In this document: in pieces, positions 8,877 to 18,523 of the stretch
Layout: every line of letters begins with the position of its first letter
Position numbering within the stretch: position 1 is the first letter of the stretch
NCBI GenBank assembly: GCA_000384495.1
Contig: ARQR01000003.1
Coordinates: 1 to 64,000, forward strand
Direction of reading: 5' to 3'
Length of the DNA stretch: 64,000 nucleotides
DNA from: an actinobacterium SCGC AAA015-D07
GTDB taxonomy: Bacteria; Actinomycetota; Acidimicrobiia; Actinomarinales; Actinomarinaceae
Notes under the pieces: model-generated
Told to the model about the DNA's origin: nothing
Database searches by the model: none
What the model saw: the letters and a program-made list of their open reading frames with translations, nothing else
Position numbers and translations under genes: made by a program

Positions 8877-10592
8877 CTACTTTTCTATAAATACATTCAT
8901 TGGTTTATATGGGTCGTAATAAAACTCAATAGTTCTATCTGATCTATATTCTGATGTATCAAGTTGTATGTAATCTGATTTATATGAATCGTAACTACAA
9001 TCAAAATCATTATTTTCGGTCGGCGCACCACCTGCAAATATTCTTATAGAGTTACATAAAATAACATCTGGTTTTGTGCTCAGTAAGTAATCAACATTGT
9101 TTTCTCGAATTCTTCCAAAATTTATTAATGGACTAGTAATGTATTCTTCAAAATGATTTGTTGGATGAACTATATAAGAATAATTTGGTTTATCAAGATA
9201 AAACAATACCAATATATACTCAAGTGCAAATATTGAATAATCATTTTCAAAATACGAATCAATTTCTTGAGAAAGTTTGTAAACAGGGTAATTATTTTGA
9301 ATATCATTTAAATTCGCTAAATTATTACTTGCATTAGGGAATGTTTTATAAAAAATTGATGAAGCACTCAAAAATATCATTAAGAAAACTACTATATAAG
9401 ATCTGTTGTAATTTAGATTAACAATAAGAAAAGGAATGAAGAATATAAAGTAGAACAAATGATGGGAATAATTAGTCCCTCCAATAAAATATAATGCAAG
9501 AGCAAAGAAAATATTCATGAATGTTAAATCCTTAAACAAAGCTTTTTTGTCTTTCAATATTTGAAGCAATTGATAAAACAACAAAGTAACGAGTGAGAAG
9601 TATATATATTTGTTGTAATAAAAGTAATCTCTAAACCATACTTTGAGCTCATTTAAAGAATAAGAAATTGATACAAACCCTTCTGATGAGTAACCAAAAG
9701 GAATTATTAGGTAATTTGTTATAAAAATGTCATATAAATTGTTCGATATATAAATGCCCTGAAACAAAATATGTGGTAATAAGAACCCAAAGAGTGATTT
9801 TCCAAAAATTTCTAAGGTTAATTTTTTTTTATAAATTACATCAAAAATATATGGTAGTAAGAAAATTAAAGCAACTTGATTAATCAAACTGGCTAATGAA
9901 ATTATTAAGGGTATAAAAAACGTGTTATTATTTTCCCATTTAAATTTCCAGTAAAGATAATAAGCAGTAGAAATAAAAAGTACTACAAATAACTCAGAAT
10001 AGGCTGATATGTACTGGGGCTCACTAACAAAAGAAAGAAAAAGTAATGTAGCAGTTAATGAATATAATTTTTCACCCTTTTTAATAAGCCCAATTGTCTT
10101 AAACATTAAGATCGAAATTATAAAAAGAATCAAGTCATTTAATAGTTTTATAAACACTAATGACTTATTTGATAACAAAATTAAAAAATAATAAATGTAG
10201 GTTAGCAATGGTCCCTTTGACTCCCATTGTGTTTCGTAAGGTAAATATCCATCTTGTAAAGGTAAAGAAGCTACTAAATAAGATGCTGTATCCCATGTTA
10301 TTGTTTCGTAATTCAGATAAAGGTTTTGAGTAATAATCACAAAAATGAAAATTAAAATGTAATAAATTAAATTATTTATCGAGTTAGAAACATGAATAAA
10401 TGAATTTAAAGTTTTTGATATAGGTTTTTTTAAATTTGAATTTAGCGTAATAAGCAAAAAAATTAAATAAAAAGAAACTGTGTAAACAATTTTTTCATTG
10501 TTAATTAATCTAAAAAACACATAAGGCGAGATAACAACAAAAGATATCAACAAATAAATAAAGAGATCATTGAGTTTGTTTGCTTTATTCAT
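8877..10592 (-). CDS. GT39/ArnT-like polytopic glycosyltransferase (GT-C)
   Basis: Likely transfers a sugar from a polyprenyl-phosphate donor on the outer face of the membrane. The first large loop contains NYETITWDTASYL followed by GYLPYETQWESKGPLLTYIY; an acidic residue in this loop and the (W/D)-x-KGPL element are typical of GT39/PMT_2 proteins. Around 11-12 membrane segments are followed by a soluble C-terminal tail (about 110 residues) with two Cys. The frame opens with a TTG at 10619, but the ATG at 10592 (571 residues) starts directly with MNKANKLND and is preferred. Divergent from the ABC transporter gene across 120 bp. Confidence 0.75.
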   Translation of the reverse strand: MNKANKLNDLFIYLLISFVVISPYVFFRLINNEKIVYTVSFYLIFLLITLNSNLKKPISKTLNSFIHVSNSINNLIYYILIFIFVIITQNLYLNYETITWDTASYLVASLPLQDGYLPYETQWESKGPLLTYIYYFLILLSNKSLVFIKLLNDLILFIISILMFKTIGLIKKGEKLYSLTATLLFLSFVSEPQYISAYSELFVVLFISTAYYLYWKFKWENNNTFFIPLIISLASLINQVALIFLLPYIFDVIYKKKLTLEIFGKSLFGFLLPHILFQGIYISNNLYDIFITNYLIIPFGYSSEGFVSISYSLNELKVWFRDYFYYNKYIYFSLVTLLFYQLLQILKDKKALFKDLTFMNIFFALALYFIGGTNYSHHLFYFIFFIPFLIVNLNYNRSYIVVFLMIFLSASSIFYKTFPNASNNLANLNDIQNNYPVYKLSQEIDSYFENDYSIFALEYILVLFYLDKPNYSYIVHPTNHFEEYITSPLINFGRIRENNVDYLLSTKPDVILCNSIRIFAGGAPTENNDFDCSYDSYKSDYIQLDTSEYRSDRTIEFYYDPYKPMNVFIEK

Positions 10593-10694
10593 AGATAATA
10601 CAAATAAGTATAAATGCAATTTTTTAATTAAATTTGTAAAAAAAAGTTCATTTTTGTTAATAAATAAAATATTTTTAATTTGAACATTTTAAGA

Positions 10695-10712
10695 GTCTAT
10701 TATTAAATAGAC
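10695..10712. promoter_or_regulatory. 18-bp perfect inverted repeat abutting the ABC transporter start (operator candidate)
   Basis: Arms GTCTATT and AATAGAC are separated by ATTA and end on the base before the ATG at 10713. The repeat contains a -10-like TATTAT (10698-10703). A dimeric regulator bound here would block both transcription and translation start. A short RNA hairpin is the alternative, but with an AT-rich stem it would be weak. Confidence 0.45.
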
Positions 10713-12332
10713 ATGTTTAAAAGCTTCCAAAAATCACTTATAAACATAAAAAATGCATCAAGACTTATAAAAGTTAAAAATAAAAAATTAAAAATTATTT
10801 ATTCTGTTTTCCTTTCTAACTTAGTTGTTCTTCTAGATTTGGGAATTATTTATCTGTTTACATCATTTTTTCAAGATGTAATTCTTCCAAATTCAATTAA
10901 CTTTATAAATCTTGATCAAATTAAGTTATTTCTTCCTTTTTTAATAATTTTGAGATTCGTTGTCATCTATTTGGATACAATGAATATTCATAACCTTAGG
11001 TTATCAATTGAAGAAAAACTAAAAATTGATTTCTTAAATGAGGTTTTTTTACGTGGCAACTTTTCAACATCTGACTCTTATTTTTTTGTAAATACTTTAT
11101 GCAATCATGTAGCAAATTTTTATCAAAATTTCTCGATTCTAATTACAAGTTTTGTAAAAATATTACTTTTTACCAGTTTTTTGTTGTTTACTCAACCATC
11201 CACAGTTTTTTACTTTTTTATAGGTTTTATAGTTCTTGTTATTCCATTGAGATATTTTACGAAATTAAATAGAAAGTATTCTCATATCAGTTTTAATTCA
11301 GGGATAGCGATAAGTGATGACATTGAGAGAGTAGTTGATAATTTATATCTAATTAAAATATTGAAAAATTTCAAGAATGAAAAAAAGGTGTTTCAGCAAA
11401 ACTTAAATGATTATTACTCCTCTCAACTAAATAATTTAAAGTATGGCTCATTAAATAGCCTTGTACCAAGTTTTATGACAATGATTTTTCTATCTGTATT
11501 GTTTTTATTCACAGCTTTAGCAGCGAGAATTACATTAGAATTCATTGCTATCATTCTGAGACTATTTCAATCACTGGGAGAATTTAATAGAGTCTTAAGT
11601 TTATCAATAGCTACGTATGTTCATCTCGAAAAATTTCTTACAATTGAAAAAAATAAGGAAAATATTTTTTCAGAAAATTTTAAAGTTGCTGAAAATGGAT
11701 CTAATGTAATTGCAAGTATAGAAAATGTTGATTTCAAATATTTAGACTCTAATCAATTTATTTTCAAAGGCTTAAATATACAAATAAATAAAAATACCCA
11801 CACCATTATTACTGGACCAAATGGAGTTGGTAAAAGTACATTGCTTGGATTAATTTCTGGAGTTTTTTATGCTGAAAAAGGCAGAGTCCTTTTAAATACT
11901 TTTAAGACAAGTTATGTCAGTGCGTACCCCATGATTATAAGAGGTAGCTTAAGAGAAAATATTTTATACGGCATAACTGAGACTATTCCGGATTCAGAAA
12001 TTAAAAAAGAAATTGATAACTTTAAACTCTTTGATAATAATGATATTGATCTCAATGACTCTGTAAGCAACAAAACTTTATCGTCAGGTCAGATGCAAAA
12101 AATCGCGTTTATAAGGGCAATACTGTCTAAACCTGATTTACTTTTGTTGGATGAATCAACTTCTAACTTAGATAGCAAATCAAAATTATTAGTTTATAAA
12201 ATATTAGATTCACTAAATATTACTATTGTCAACTCAACACATTCTTCAGATGAGTTGATTAACTATGACAAGGAAATAAGATTTAGCAACAAAAATGGAA
12301 TTACAGAAATAAATGAATTTAAATCTTTATGA
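10713..12332 (+). CDS. ABC transporter, fused membrane and ATPase domains (lipid-linked glycan exporter type)
   Basis: A 539-residue half-transporter of the MsbA/PglK architecture, expected to dimerise. Hydrophobic segments occupy residues about 25-300 and the ATPase follows from about 335. Walker A is GPNGVGKSTLL, the signature is LSSGQMQKIAF, Walker B is LLLLDEST, and the switch His is in NSTHSSDE. The Q-loop is unusual: where SYVPQxP is normal this protein reads SYVSAYP, so the Gln is replaced by Ala. Surrounded by glycosyltransferases and followed with a 4-bp overlap by one, it probably flips a lipid-linked oligosaccharide. No Wzx-type flippase is seen in the window. Confidence 0.88.
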   Translation: MFKSFQKSLINIKNASRLIKVKNKKLKIIYSVFLSNLVVLLDLGIIYLFTSFFQDVILPNSINFINLDQIKLFLPFLIILRFVVIYLDTMNIHNLRLSIEEKLKIDFLNEVFLRGNFSTSDSYFFVNTLCNHVANFYQNFSILITSFVKILLFTSFLLFTQPSTVFYFFIGFIVLVIPLRYFTKLNRKYSHISFNSGIAISDDIERVVDNLYLIKILKNFKNEKKVFQQNLNDYYSSQLNNLKYGSLNSLVPSFMTMIFLSVLFLFTALAARITLEFIAIILRLFQSLGEFNRVLSLSIATYVHLEKFLTIEKNKENIFSENFKVAENGSNVIASIENVDFKYLDSNQFIFKGLNIQINKNTHTIITGPNGVGKSTLLGLISGVFYAEKGRVLLNTFKTSYVSAYPMIIRGSLRENILYGITETIPDSEIKKEIDNFKLFDNNDIDLNDSVSNKTLSSGQMQKIAFIRAILSKPDLLLLDESTSNLDSKSKLLVYKILDSLNITIVNSTHSSDELINYDKEIRFSNKNGITEINEFKSL

Positions 12333-13477
12333 CAAAAATATTATTCATACACAATCAATATCAAAATATAGGTGGAGAAGATATTTCTGTTGAGAATGAA
12401 ATAAAGTTCTTAGAAAGTAAATTTAACGTTAAAAAAGTAATTTTTCACAATGAAAATAGATTAAGTTTGAGCCAACTATTTTCTTTCTTTTTTAGTAACA
12501 ACTATAAAAGTAATAAAACTATCCAAAAAATAATTAATGAATTCCAACCAGACTTAGCTTATGTACATAACACTTGGTACACAGCATCACTTGGTCTTTT
12601 CAAAGTCCTAGCAAAAAACAATATAAGTACAATAGTCAAATTACATAATTTTAGATATGACTGTACAAAGACTTTCTTCCATAGGAAACATCTTAAAAAT
12701 AACTCACAATGTGGAGCTTGTGGGATTGCAAAAAGTAAGTATAAAATTTTCAATAAATATTATGAGGAATCATATATTAAATCAATTTTGGCTATTAATT
12801 TTGGTAAGAAATATTTTAAACATATTTTAGGTGGAAATTTTTCTATTTTTGTACTGACAAAGTTTCACTATGAATATTTAAAAAAATTAGGTATCGAAAA
12901 ATCAAGAATATCAATTTATCCAAATTATCTAGAAATACACGAAATAACTAAACATTCTGAAAAAAATAATTCATTAGTTTATGCGGGAAGGATATCTAAA
13001 GATAAAGGCGTTGAAGAATTGATTACTGCATTTAAATCATTAAACCTAGAGAAAAATAAGCTAAAAATAATAGGAGGAGGCCCTGAATACAAAAATCTTA
13101 AAGACAACTACGAAAGTGACTCTATCATTTTTCTTGGTGAAAAAACCAATAAAGAAGTTTTAGAAATAATTAATACTTCTTCGGCTGTAGTTACTGCAAC
13201 AAAATTATTTGAAGGTCAACCAACAGTACTTTGTGAAGCATCTATGTTGGGGGTACCATCCCTATTTCCAGATACGGGAGGTATTAGTGAATTTTTTCCA
13301 GACAATTATGAATTTAAGTATAAGCAATATGACTATGAAGACTTAAAAACTAAATTAATTAAACTTTTGCAAAATAGCAACATGAGTGATATTGGTTTGA
13401 AGAATAAAAATTATATCGAGAAAAAACTTGATAAGAACAGATTAATTAGTCAACTCAGTCAAAAAATAAATAATTAA
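12329..13477 (+). CDS. GT4 family glycosyltransferase
   Basis: A 382-residue GT-B enzyme. The N-terminus reads KILFIHNQYQNIGGED, typical of GT4. The C-terminal domain has LVYAGRISKDKGVEELI and the E-x7-E nucleotide-sugar motif in LFEGQPTVLCEASMLG. A short cysteine cluster lies mid-protein (C in RYDC, then CGACG), which many GT4 enzymes with an IGGED start also carry. Starts inside the stop of the ABC gene (ATGA) and is followed directly by a GT2 gene. Sugar specificity cannot be read from sequence. Confidence 0.87.
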   Translation: MTKILFIHNQYQNIGGEDISVENEIKFLESKFNVKKVIFHNENRLSLSQLFSFFFSNNYKSNKTIQKIINEFQPDLAYVHNTWYTASLGLFKVLAKNNISTIVKLHNFRYDCTKTFFHRKHLKNNSQCGACGIAKSKYKIFNKYYEESYIKSILAINFGKKYFKHILGGNFSIFVLTKFHYEYLKKLGIEKSRISIYPNYLEIHEITKHSEKNNSLVYAGRISKDKGVEELITAFKSLNLEKNKLKIIGGGPEYKNLKDNYESDSIIFLGEKTNKEVLEIINTSSAVVTATKLFEGQPTVLCEASMLGVPSLFPDTGGISEFFPDNYEFKYKQYDYEDLKTKLIKLLQNSNMSDIGLKNKNYIEKKLDKNRLISQLSQKINN

Positions 13478-14185
13478 ATGAGTAAAGAAAATAATAAAGT
13501 AAGCGTACTTATTTCTACATACAACAATGAAGACTGTATTAGAGAATCTGTAGAAAGCATTCAAAAACAAACTTATAAAGAATTAGAAATTCTAATAATT
13601 GACGACGGGTCTAATGATGGTACGCTAAAAATTTGTGAAAAACTCAGTAGTGATGATTCAAGAATTAGAGTTTTTAAAAATGAAAATAATATTGGATTGA
13701 CGAAGTCATTAAATATTCTTATCAAAGAATCTAAAGGAAAATATATTGCAAGGCAGGATGCTGATGATATAAGCCACTTATCTAGACTAGAAAAACAAAT
13801 TAATTTTTTAAAAAAACAAAAATTAGATATGGTTTACTCAAGAGCAAAAGTAAAAAACTCAATAAAAGTAATACCAAATTTTTCTTTCTATTTTCCAAAA
13901 AAATTAGTCTTAAGATACAAAAATCCATTTATCCACGGTACGTTGTTGGCAAAAAAAAATATAGTTTTGTCACATAGCGGTTACAATGAGAACTTTTACT
14001 ATGCACAAGATTATAAGCTTATTTGGGACATTATTTACTCAGGTGGGAAAGTAAAAATTATGAAAGAACCATTGTATATATTAAACATGGAAGAGAATAT
14101 ATCTTCTAAATATCGTGATGAGCAAGATTATTATGCTAAGTGTGTAAGAAATAATACTTCACCCCCAAAAAGAAAAATTTTATAA
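13478..14185 (+). CDS. GT2 family glycosyltransferase
   Basis: A 235-residue GT-A enzyme. VSVLISTYNNED starts the domain, IIDDGSNDGT carries the UDP-binding Asp pair, and RQDADD is the DxD-type metal site about residue 90. Residues 125-235 hold the acceptor side, with QDYKLIWDI resembling the ED-Y motif of inverting GT2 enzymes. The ATG follows the stop of the previous gene with no gap. Acceptor unknown. Confidence 0.87.
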   Translation: MSKENNKVSVLISTYNNEDCIRESVESIQKQTYKELEILIIDDGSNDGTLKICEKLSSDDSRIRVFKNENNIGLTKSLNILIKESKGKYIARQDADDISHLSRLEKQINFLKKQKLDMVYSRAKVKNSIKVIPNFSFYFPKKLVLRYKNPFIHGTLLAKKNIVLSHSGYNENFYYAQDYKLIWDIIYSGGKVKIMKEPLYILNMEENISSKYRDEQDYYAKCVRNNTSPPKRKIL

Positions 14186-14187
14186 TT

Positions 14188-14194
14188 AGTGAGG
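14188..14194 (+). promoter_or_regulatory. Ribosome binding site supporting a TTG start
   Basis: AGTGAGG lies 5 nt before the TTG at 14200. It is one of few clear Shine-Dalgarno sequences here and it decides the TTG start of the next gene, whose N-terminus MKISIGSKF is a normal GT4 opening. Confidence 0.55.
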
Positions 14195-14199
14195 TTTTT

Positions 14200-15267
14200 T
14201 TGAAAATTAGTATTGGCTCAAAATTTATTGAAGGACCTTATGGAGGCGGAAATTTATTTGTTAAAAACCTCCAGCATTACCTTATAAAAAATGGTCATAA
14301 AGTGACCTATGATCTTAAAGATGATGACATCGATGTAATTTTATTAATCAATCCGCTACTAGATTCCGAGCAATCAACGTATGATAACTTTGATATAAAC
14401 TTTTATCAAAAATACAAAAACCCTAATGCAATTTCGGTTCAGAGAATTAACGAATGTGATGAGAGAAAAGCCACAAATCATGTCAATAAAAGCATTATTA
14501 AATCTAATGAAAATATCGATTACACAATATATGTAAGTAATTGGATTCAGGAAATATTTGTAAAGCAGGGACTAGAAAAGATTGATTCTTCTGTGATCTT
14601 GGGTGGTGCTAATAAGAAACACTTCAATACAGAAAATAAAAAATTTTGGGATGGAAATTATCCAATAAAATTAGTTACACATCATTGGAGTAGCAATTGG
14701 ATGAAGGGATTTGATTCATATAAGGAAATTGATGAAATCTTAAACAGTAACATATGGAAAGAAAAACTTGAATTCACCTATATTGGGAATCTACCAAAAG
14801 ATTTTAAATTTAAAAACGTAAAGACAATATTACCTCTTGAAGAGAAAGAATTAGGAGAAGAGCTTAAAAAACATGATATATATATCACTGGATCAATTAA
14901 TGAACCATCAGGAAACCACCATATTGAAGCAGCTCAGTGTGGACTTCCAATTTTATATATTAACAGTGGAGGGATAACAGAATATTGCAAAAATTATGGA
15001 TTAGAATTTTCATTAGAAAACTTAGAGGAAAGACTAAATTTCTTAATAAATAACTATCAAGAATTCAAATTAAAATTAAGAGACTATCCGCTATCGAGTG
15101 AAAAAATGTCTAAAGATATTGAAGATCTTTTTAAGGAATTGGTTGAAAATAAAGACGATTATATTGTAAAAAGAAAAAATCAGATTTTTTTAATAGTAAT
15201 GTACAATTTGATTTTGAAAAAGATAAAAAAATTAATTTTTAAAATTAAAATTAAAGTTTTGAATTAA
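14200..15267 (+). CDS. GT4-like glycosyltransferase
   Basis: A 355-residue GT-B protein. The N-terminus KFIEGPYGGGNLFVKNL binds acceptor in the GT4 manner. The E-x7-E motif is in EPSGNHHIEAAQCGLP followed by NSGGITEYC. A very basic C-terminal tail (about the last 25 residues, Lys/Ile rich) may hold it on the membrane. It starts at TTG after a GAGG ribosome binding site and precedes the polymerase gene by 4 bp. Substrate unknown. Confidence 0.8.
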   Translation: MKISIGSKFIEGPYGGGNLFVKNLQHYLIKNGHKVTYDLKDDDIDVILLINPLLDSEQSTYDNFDINFYQKYKNPNAISVQRINECDERKATNHVNKSIIKSNENIDYTIYVSNWIQEIFVKQGLEKIDSSVILGGANKKHFNTENKKFWDGNYPIKLVTHHWSSNWMKGFDSYKEIDEILNSNIWKEKLEFTYIGNLPKDFKFKNVKTILPLEEKELGEELKKHDIYITGSINEPSGNHHIEAAQCGLPILYINSGGITEYCKNYGLEFSLENLEERLNFLINNYQEFKLKLRDYPLSSEKMSKDIEDLFKELVENKDDYIVKRKNQIFLIVMYNLILKKIKKLIFKIKIKVLN

Positions 15268-15271
15268 AAAT

Positions 15272-16570
15272 ATGATATCAAAAAAACATGTAATCAAGCT
15301 TATTGAAAGCTTAACTTTTTTAATGATGTTTTCTCTTCTCTTTTTTGGAAGATCATTTTCCGGTGTATATTTTTTTGGCTATCGATTGGGGGAATTTATA
15401 GTACTTCTTGGTCTAATTCTTTATATTGTATTTTTATTATTTTTTAAAATTATAAAAAATTCAGATTTAAAGAATATATATATTATTCATACGATTCTTA
15501 TTTTTTTATTTATTCTCTCGCTTCCATTAAGTAAAGAAAATCTTACTAATACTTATATTTTTAGAGCAAGCTTGTTTATATGGGTAGTTTCATTTTTTTA
15601 CTTTGGAAGAACAATTGAGACAAAGTTTGAAAATAATATCAAATATATATATTTGTTAAACGCAGCAATTTTTTTGAATTATATTTTTACTGTTGTTTAT
15701 TTCCCAAGTAAATTTGTTGAATTTTTTCAAAATTATTCAGATAAATTTGATTTTAACAAAGCACACATGACAGTTGCTTTTTATGTAATTGTTACATTTG
15801 CTAATTATCTATTTTCAAAAATAAATTTTGGTAAAAAGATAAATAATTTAATACTATTTTCAATGATTTCCGGCTTATATTTTCCTATATTTATTTTTAA
15901 AAGCAGAGGAGCATTTTTAAGTGCTTTAATTTATGCTCTTTATTATTTGTATCTTGTTAAAAATGAGATTTTTGAGAATAAAAAAATAATCATTATCTTA
16001 TTTATTTTGTTTTTTGCACTTTTCTTTATTTCATCATACTTTGTTTCAGACTCAAATATACAAGAAGAAGCCGGTATAACTGTTGTTACGGAAATATTTC
16101 AAAACAAAGATACTTCAGCAACCTTTCTTTCTTTGTATATCCAAGACTCAAGACTTTTTTCAACAGATGGAAATATAAATTGGAGATTACAAATTTGGCA
16201 AGACGTATTTAGTCAAGCTTATAAAAATAATTGGTTAATTTTTGGCTTTGGGTATCAAGACATTATTCCTGCAATGAATAATCCAGATAGATCTGGTTAT
16301 GACGGTACAAATGAAAACGTTCATAACTTCTTAGTTAATATTTTTGCTAGGGGGGGATTAGCTTCATTATCTCTTTATTCATTATTGATTTACTATATTT
16401 TCAAATCATCCAAATCAAAAAATTCTTTCATTCTTTATGTAATACCATTTATATTGGTTTCTTTGTTTGATGCGTCAATGGAAAATCCACATTTTCCTGC
16501 ATTATTTTATTTTTTTATGGGATATTTTCTTAAAACTATAAACAATAACTCATCTAAGATAAATATATAA
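15272..16570 (+). CDS. O-antigen polymerase/ligase family protein (Wzy/WaaL-like)
   Basis: A 432-residue protein with about 11 membrane segments and one large extracytoplasmic loop (about residues 250-350) near the C-terminus, the architecture of Wzy and WaaL proteins. The loop ends with GTNENVHNFLVNIFARGG; the N-V-H-N-x-x-L followed by G-G-L is the usual Wzy_C signature with its conserved His. It should polymerise or ligate undecaprenyl/decaprenyl-linked glycan at the outer face. It sits between a GT4 and gmd, with 4- and 1-bp gaps. Confidence 0.85.
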   Translation: MISKKHVIKLIESLTFLMMFSLLFFGRSFSGVYFFGYRLGEFIVLLGLILYIVFLLFFKIIKNSDLKNIYIIHTILIFLFILSLPLSKENLTNTYIFRASLFIWVVSFFYFGRTIETKFENNIKYIYLLNAAIFLNYIFTVVYFPSKFVEFFQNYSDKFDFNKAHMTVAFYVIVTFANYLFSKINFGKKINNLILFSMISGLYFPIFIFKSRGAFLSALIYALYYLYLVKNEIFENKKIIIILFILFFALFFISSYFVSDSNIQEEAGITVVTEIFQNKDTSATFLSLYIQDSRLFSTDGNINWRLQIWQDVFSQAYKNNWLIFGFGYQDIIPAMNNPDRSGYDGTNENVHNFLVNIFARGGLASLSLYSLLIYYIFKSSKSKNSFILYVIPFILVSLFDASMENPHFPALFYFFMGYFLKTINNNSSKINI

Positions 16571-16571
16571 T

Positions 16572-17594
16572 ATGAAGGCTTTTATTACCGGCATAACTGG
16601 ACAAGATGGATATTATTTATCTAAATTATTGTTAGAAAAAGGATACGAAGTCCACGGTACAATTAGAAGAAATTCAAGTATAAATACACAAAGAATTGAT
16701 TCATTAATATCGAAATATAGTTCTGACAAACAATTAATACTTTATTATTCTGATTTAACAGACTCTTCGTCTTTAAATAATTTAATTAATAATATAGAGC
16801 CAGATGAAATTTACAATTTGGCAGCACAATCTCATGTTGCTGTATCCTTCAAAAATCCCCAATATACTACTTTAACTAATTCTATTGGCACTGTTTCATT
16901 ACTAGAGGCAATAAGAAATTCAAAAAAAGATATTAAATTTTATCAGGCATCTTCATCTGAGATGTTTGGCGGAGTAAACTCTGAATCTTTAAATGAGGAT
17001 TCATTATTTCAGCCAAAAAGCCCATATGCTGCTGGAAAAGTTCTATCTCATAATCTAACTGAAATATACAGAGATTCTTATAGTTTATTTTGTGTAAACG
17101 GAATTTTGTTTAATCACGAGTCTCCTTACAGAGGAGAGACTTTTGTAACTAGAAAAATAACCAGAGCTGTTGGGAGAATATTTCACGGTATACAAAAAAA
17201 GGTTACATTAGGCAATCTAGATGCCTCTAGAGACTGGGGTTTTGCAGGTGATTTTGTAAAAGGAATGTATTTGATGATGCAATATGAACTTCCTGAAAAT
17301 TGGGTTTTAGCAACAGGAAAAACACACACTGTTAAAGAGTTCGCTCAAAAAGCATTCAAAGTGGTTGACCTTGACTGGGAGAAGTATGTGACAACATCAG
17401 AAAAATACTTAAGACCAAATGAAGTTAATTATTTACTTGGAGATTATTCAAAAGCTAAATCAAAGCTTGATTGGGCTCCTGAAACAAGCTTTGATGAATT
17501 AGTTAAATTAATGGTTGATGAAGATTTAATACTTGCAGAAAAAGAAAAAGTATTAATTGATAAAGGTCTTCTAGAAAAAACTTGGGAAAATTAG
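16572..17594 (+). CDS. gmd: GDP-mannose 4,6-dehydratase
   Basis: Makes GDP-4-keto-6-deoxymannose, the precursor of GDP-fucose, GDP-rhamnose and GDP-perosamine. The 340-residue SDR begins AFITGITGQDGYYLS (Gly-rich NAD(P) loop), has the SSSEMFG catalytic Ser/Glu strand and SPYAAGK with the YxxxK pair, plus the GMD hallmark GETFVTRKITRA. The usual SPRRGETF reads SPYRGETF here. It ends one base from the convergent fcl, so GDP-fucose can be made from these two. The aminotransferase at 56217 could also use its product. Confidence 0.95.
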   Translation: MKAFITGITGQDGYYLSKLLLEKGYEVHGTIRRNSSINTQRIDSLISKYSSDKQLILYYSDLTDSSSLNNLINNIEPDEIYNLAAQSHVAVSFKNPQYTTLTNSIGTVSLLEAIRNSKKDIKFYQASSSEMFGGVNSESLNEDSLFQPKSPYAAGKVLSHNLTEIYRDSYSLFCVNGILFNHESPYRGETFVTRKITRAVGRIFHGIQKKVTLGNLDASRDWGFAGDFVKGMYLMMQYELPENWVLATGKTHTVKEFAQKAFKVVDLDWEKYVTTSEKYLRPNEVNYLLGDYSKAKSKLDWAPETSFDELVKLMVDEDLILAEKEKVLIDKGLLEKTWEN

Positions 17595-17595
17595 T

Positions 17596-18513
17596 TTATA
17601 AGTTGTTTATATACCAATCATAAGTAATATTTAATCCATTTTTGATATCTATATCTGGTTTCCAACCTAAATCATTTATTTTGGAAGAGTCTATTGCTTT
17701 TCTTGGATTTCCATCAGGATATTTTGTATCAAACTCAATTTTTCCATCATAGTTAATTACTTTAGCCAAGACTATCACTAAATCTCCGATACTTATTTCA
17801 CTTCCACTACCAATATTGTAAATACCCTCATCGATTCCATTTTCAATTAAGAATTTTATTGCATTTGATAAATCATCTACAAATAAGAATTCTCTTTTGG
17901 GGGTTCCAGTTCCCCAGACGCTAAATGATGCATCGTTGGATATTTTCGAATTGTGCATTCTACAAATTAATCCCGGAATAACATGGCTGTCCATTTCTGA
18001 AAAATTATCATTAGGACCATATAAATTTGTAGGCATAAGGTTTAAAATTTTATGCCCGTATTGTTTAGCTAAAGAATTACCCAATTCTATTGCAGTTAAT
18101 TTTGCCATTGCATAAGGCGAGTTGGTTGGTTCTAGTTTGCCGGACATAATCGAATCTTCTTTTATCGGATTTTCTGCTTCTAAAGGATAAATACAACTAC
18201 TTCCGAGATTAATTACTTTAATTTCAGGTTTTTCGATAATCGATTCAAGTAAATTGACATTTATTTTAAGATTCTCGATTAAAAATTGTGATCTATAAGT
18301 TGAGTTTGCATAAATTCCACCTACTTTTGCTGCACAATTTATGATTAGATGTGGTGAAATATCATCTATATAGTCTTTTGTATTTTGAAAATTAAGTAAA
18401 TCACAAATATCTCTATTAGCTGAAACTATTTCAAAATTTTCTTTATCATTTGATAGAATTTTTGTTAATGATGTACCAACTAAGCCGTTACTACCAAGAA
18501 TTAAAATTTTCAT
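17596..18513 (-). CDS. fcl: GDP-L-fucose synthase
   Basis: Epimerises (C3, C5) and reduces GDP-4-keto-6-deoxymannose to GDP-L-fucose. A 305-residue SDR with ILGSNGLVGTSL (NADPH loop), CAAKVGGIYAN (family signature with the Cys and Lys region), SSCIYP (catalytic Ser and Cys) and SPYAMAK (YxxxK). PTNLYGPNDNF and HVIPGLI match the family closely. It is the opposite-strand partner of gmd, separated by a single base. Confidence 0.94.
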   Translation of the reverse strand: MKILILGSNGLVGTSLTKILSNDKENFEIVSANRDICDLLNFQNTKDYIDDISPHLIINCAAKVGGIYANSTYRSQFLIENLKINVNLLESIIEKPEIKVINLGSSCIYPLEAENPIKEDSIMSGKLEPTNSPYAMAKLTAIELGNSLAKQYGHKILNLMPTNLYGPNDNFSEMDSHVIPGLICRMHNSKISNDASFSVWGTGTPKREFLFVDDLSNAIKFLIENGIDEGIYNIGSGSEISIGDLVIVLAKVINYDGKIEFDTKYPDGNPRKAIDSSKINDLGWKPDIDIKNGLNITYDWYINNL

Positions 18514-18523
18514 AAACCTTATT

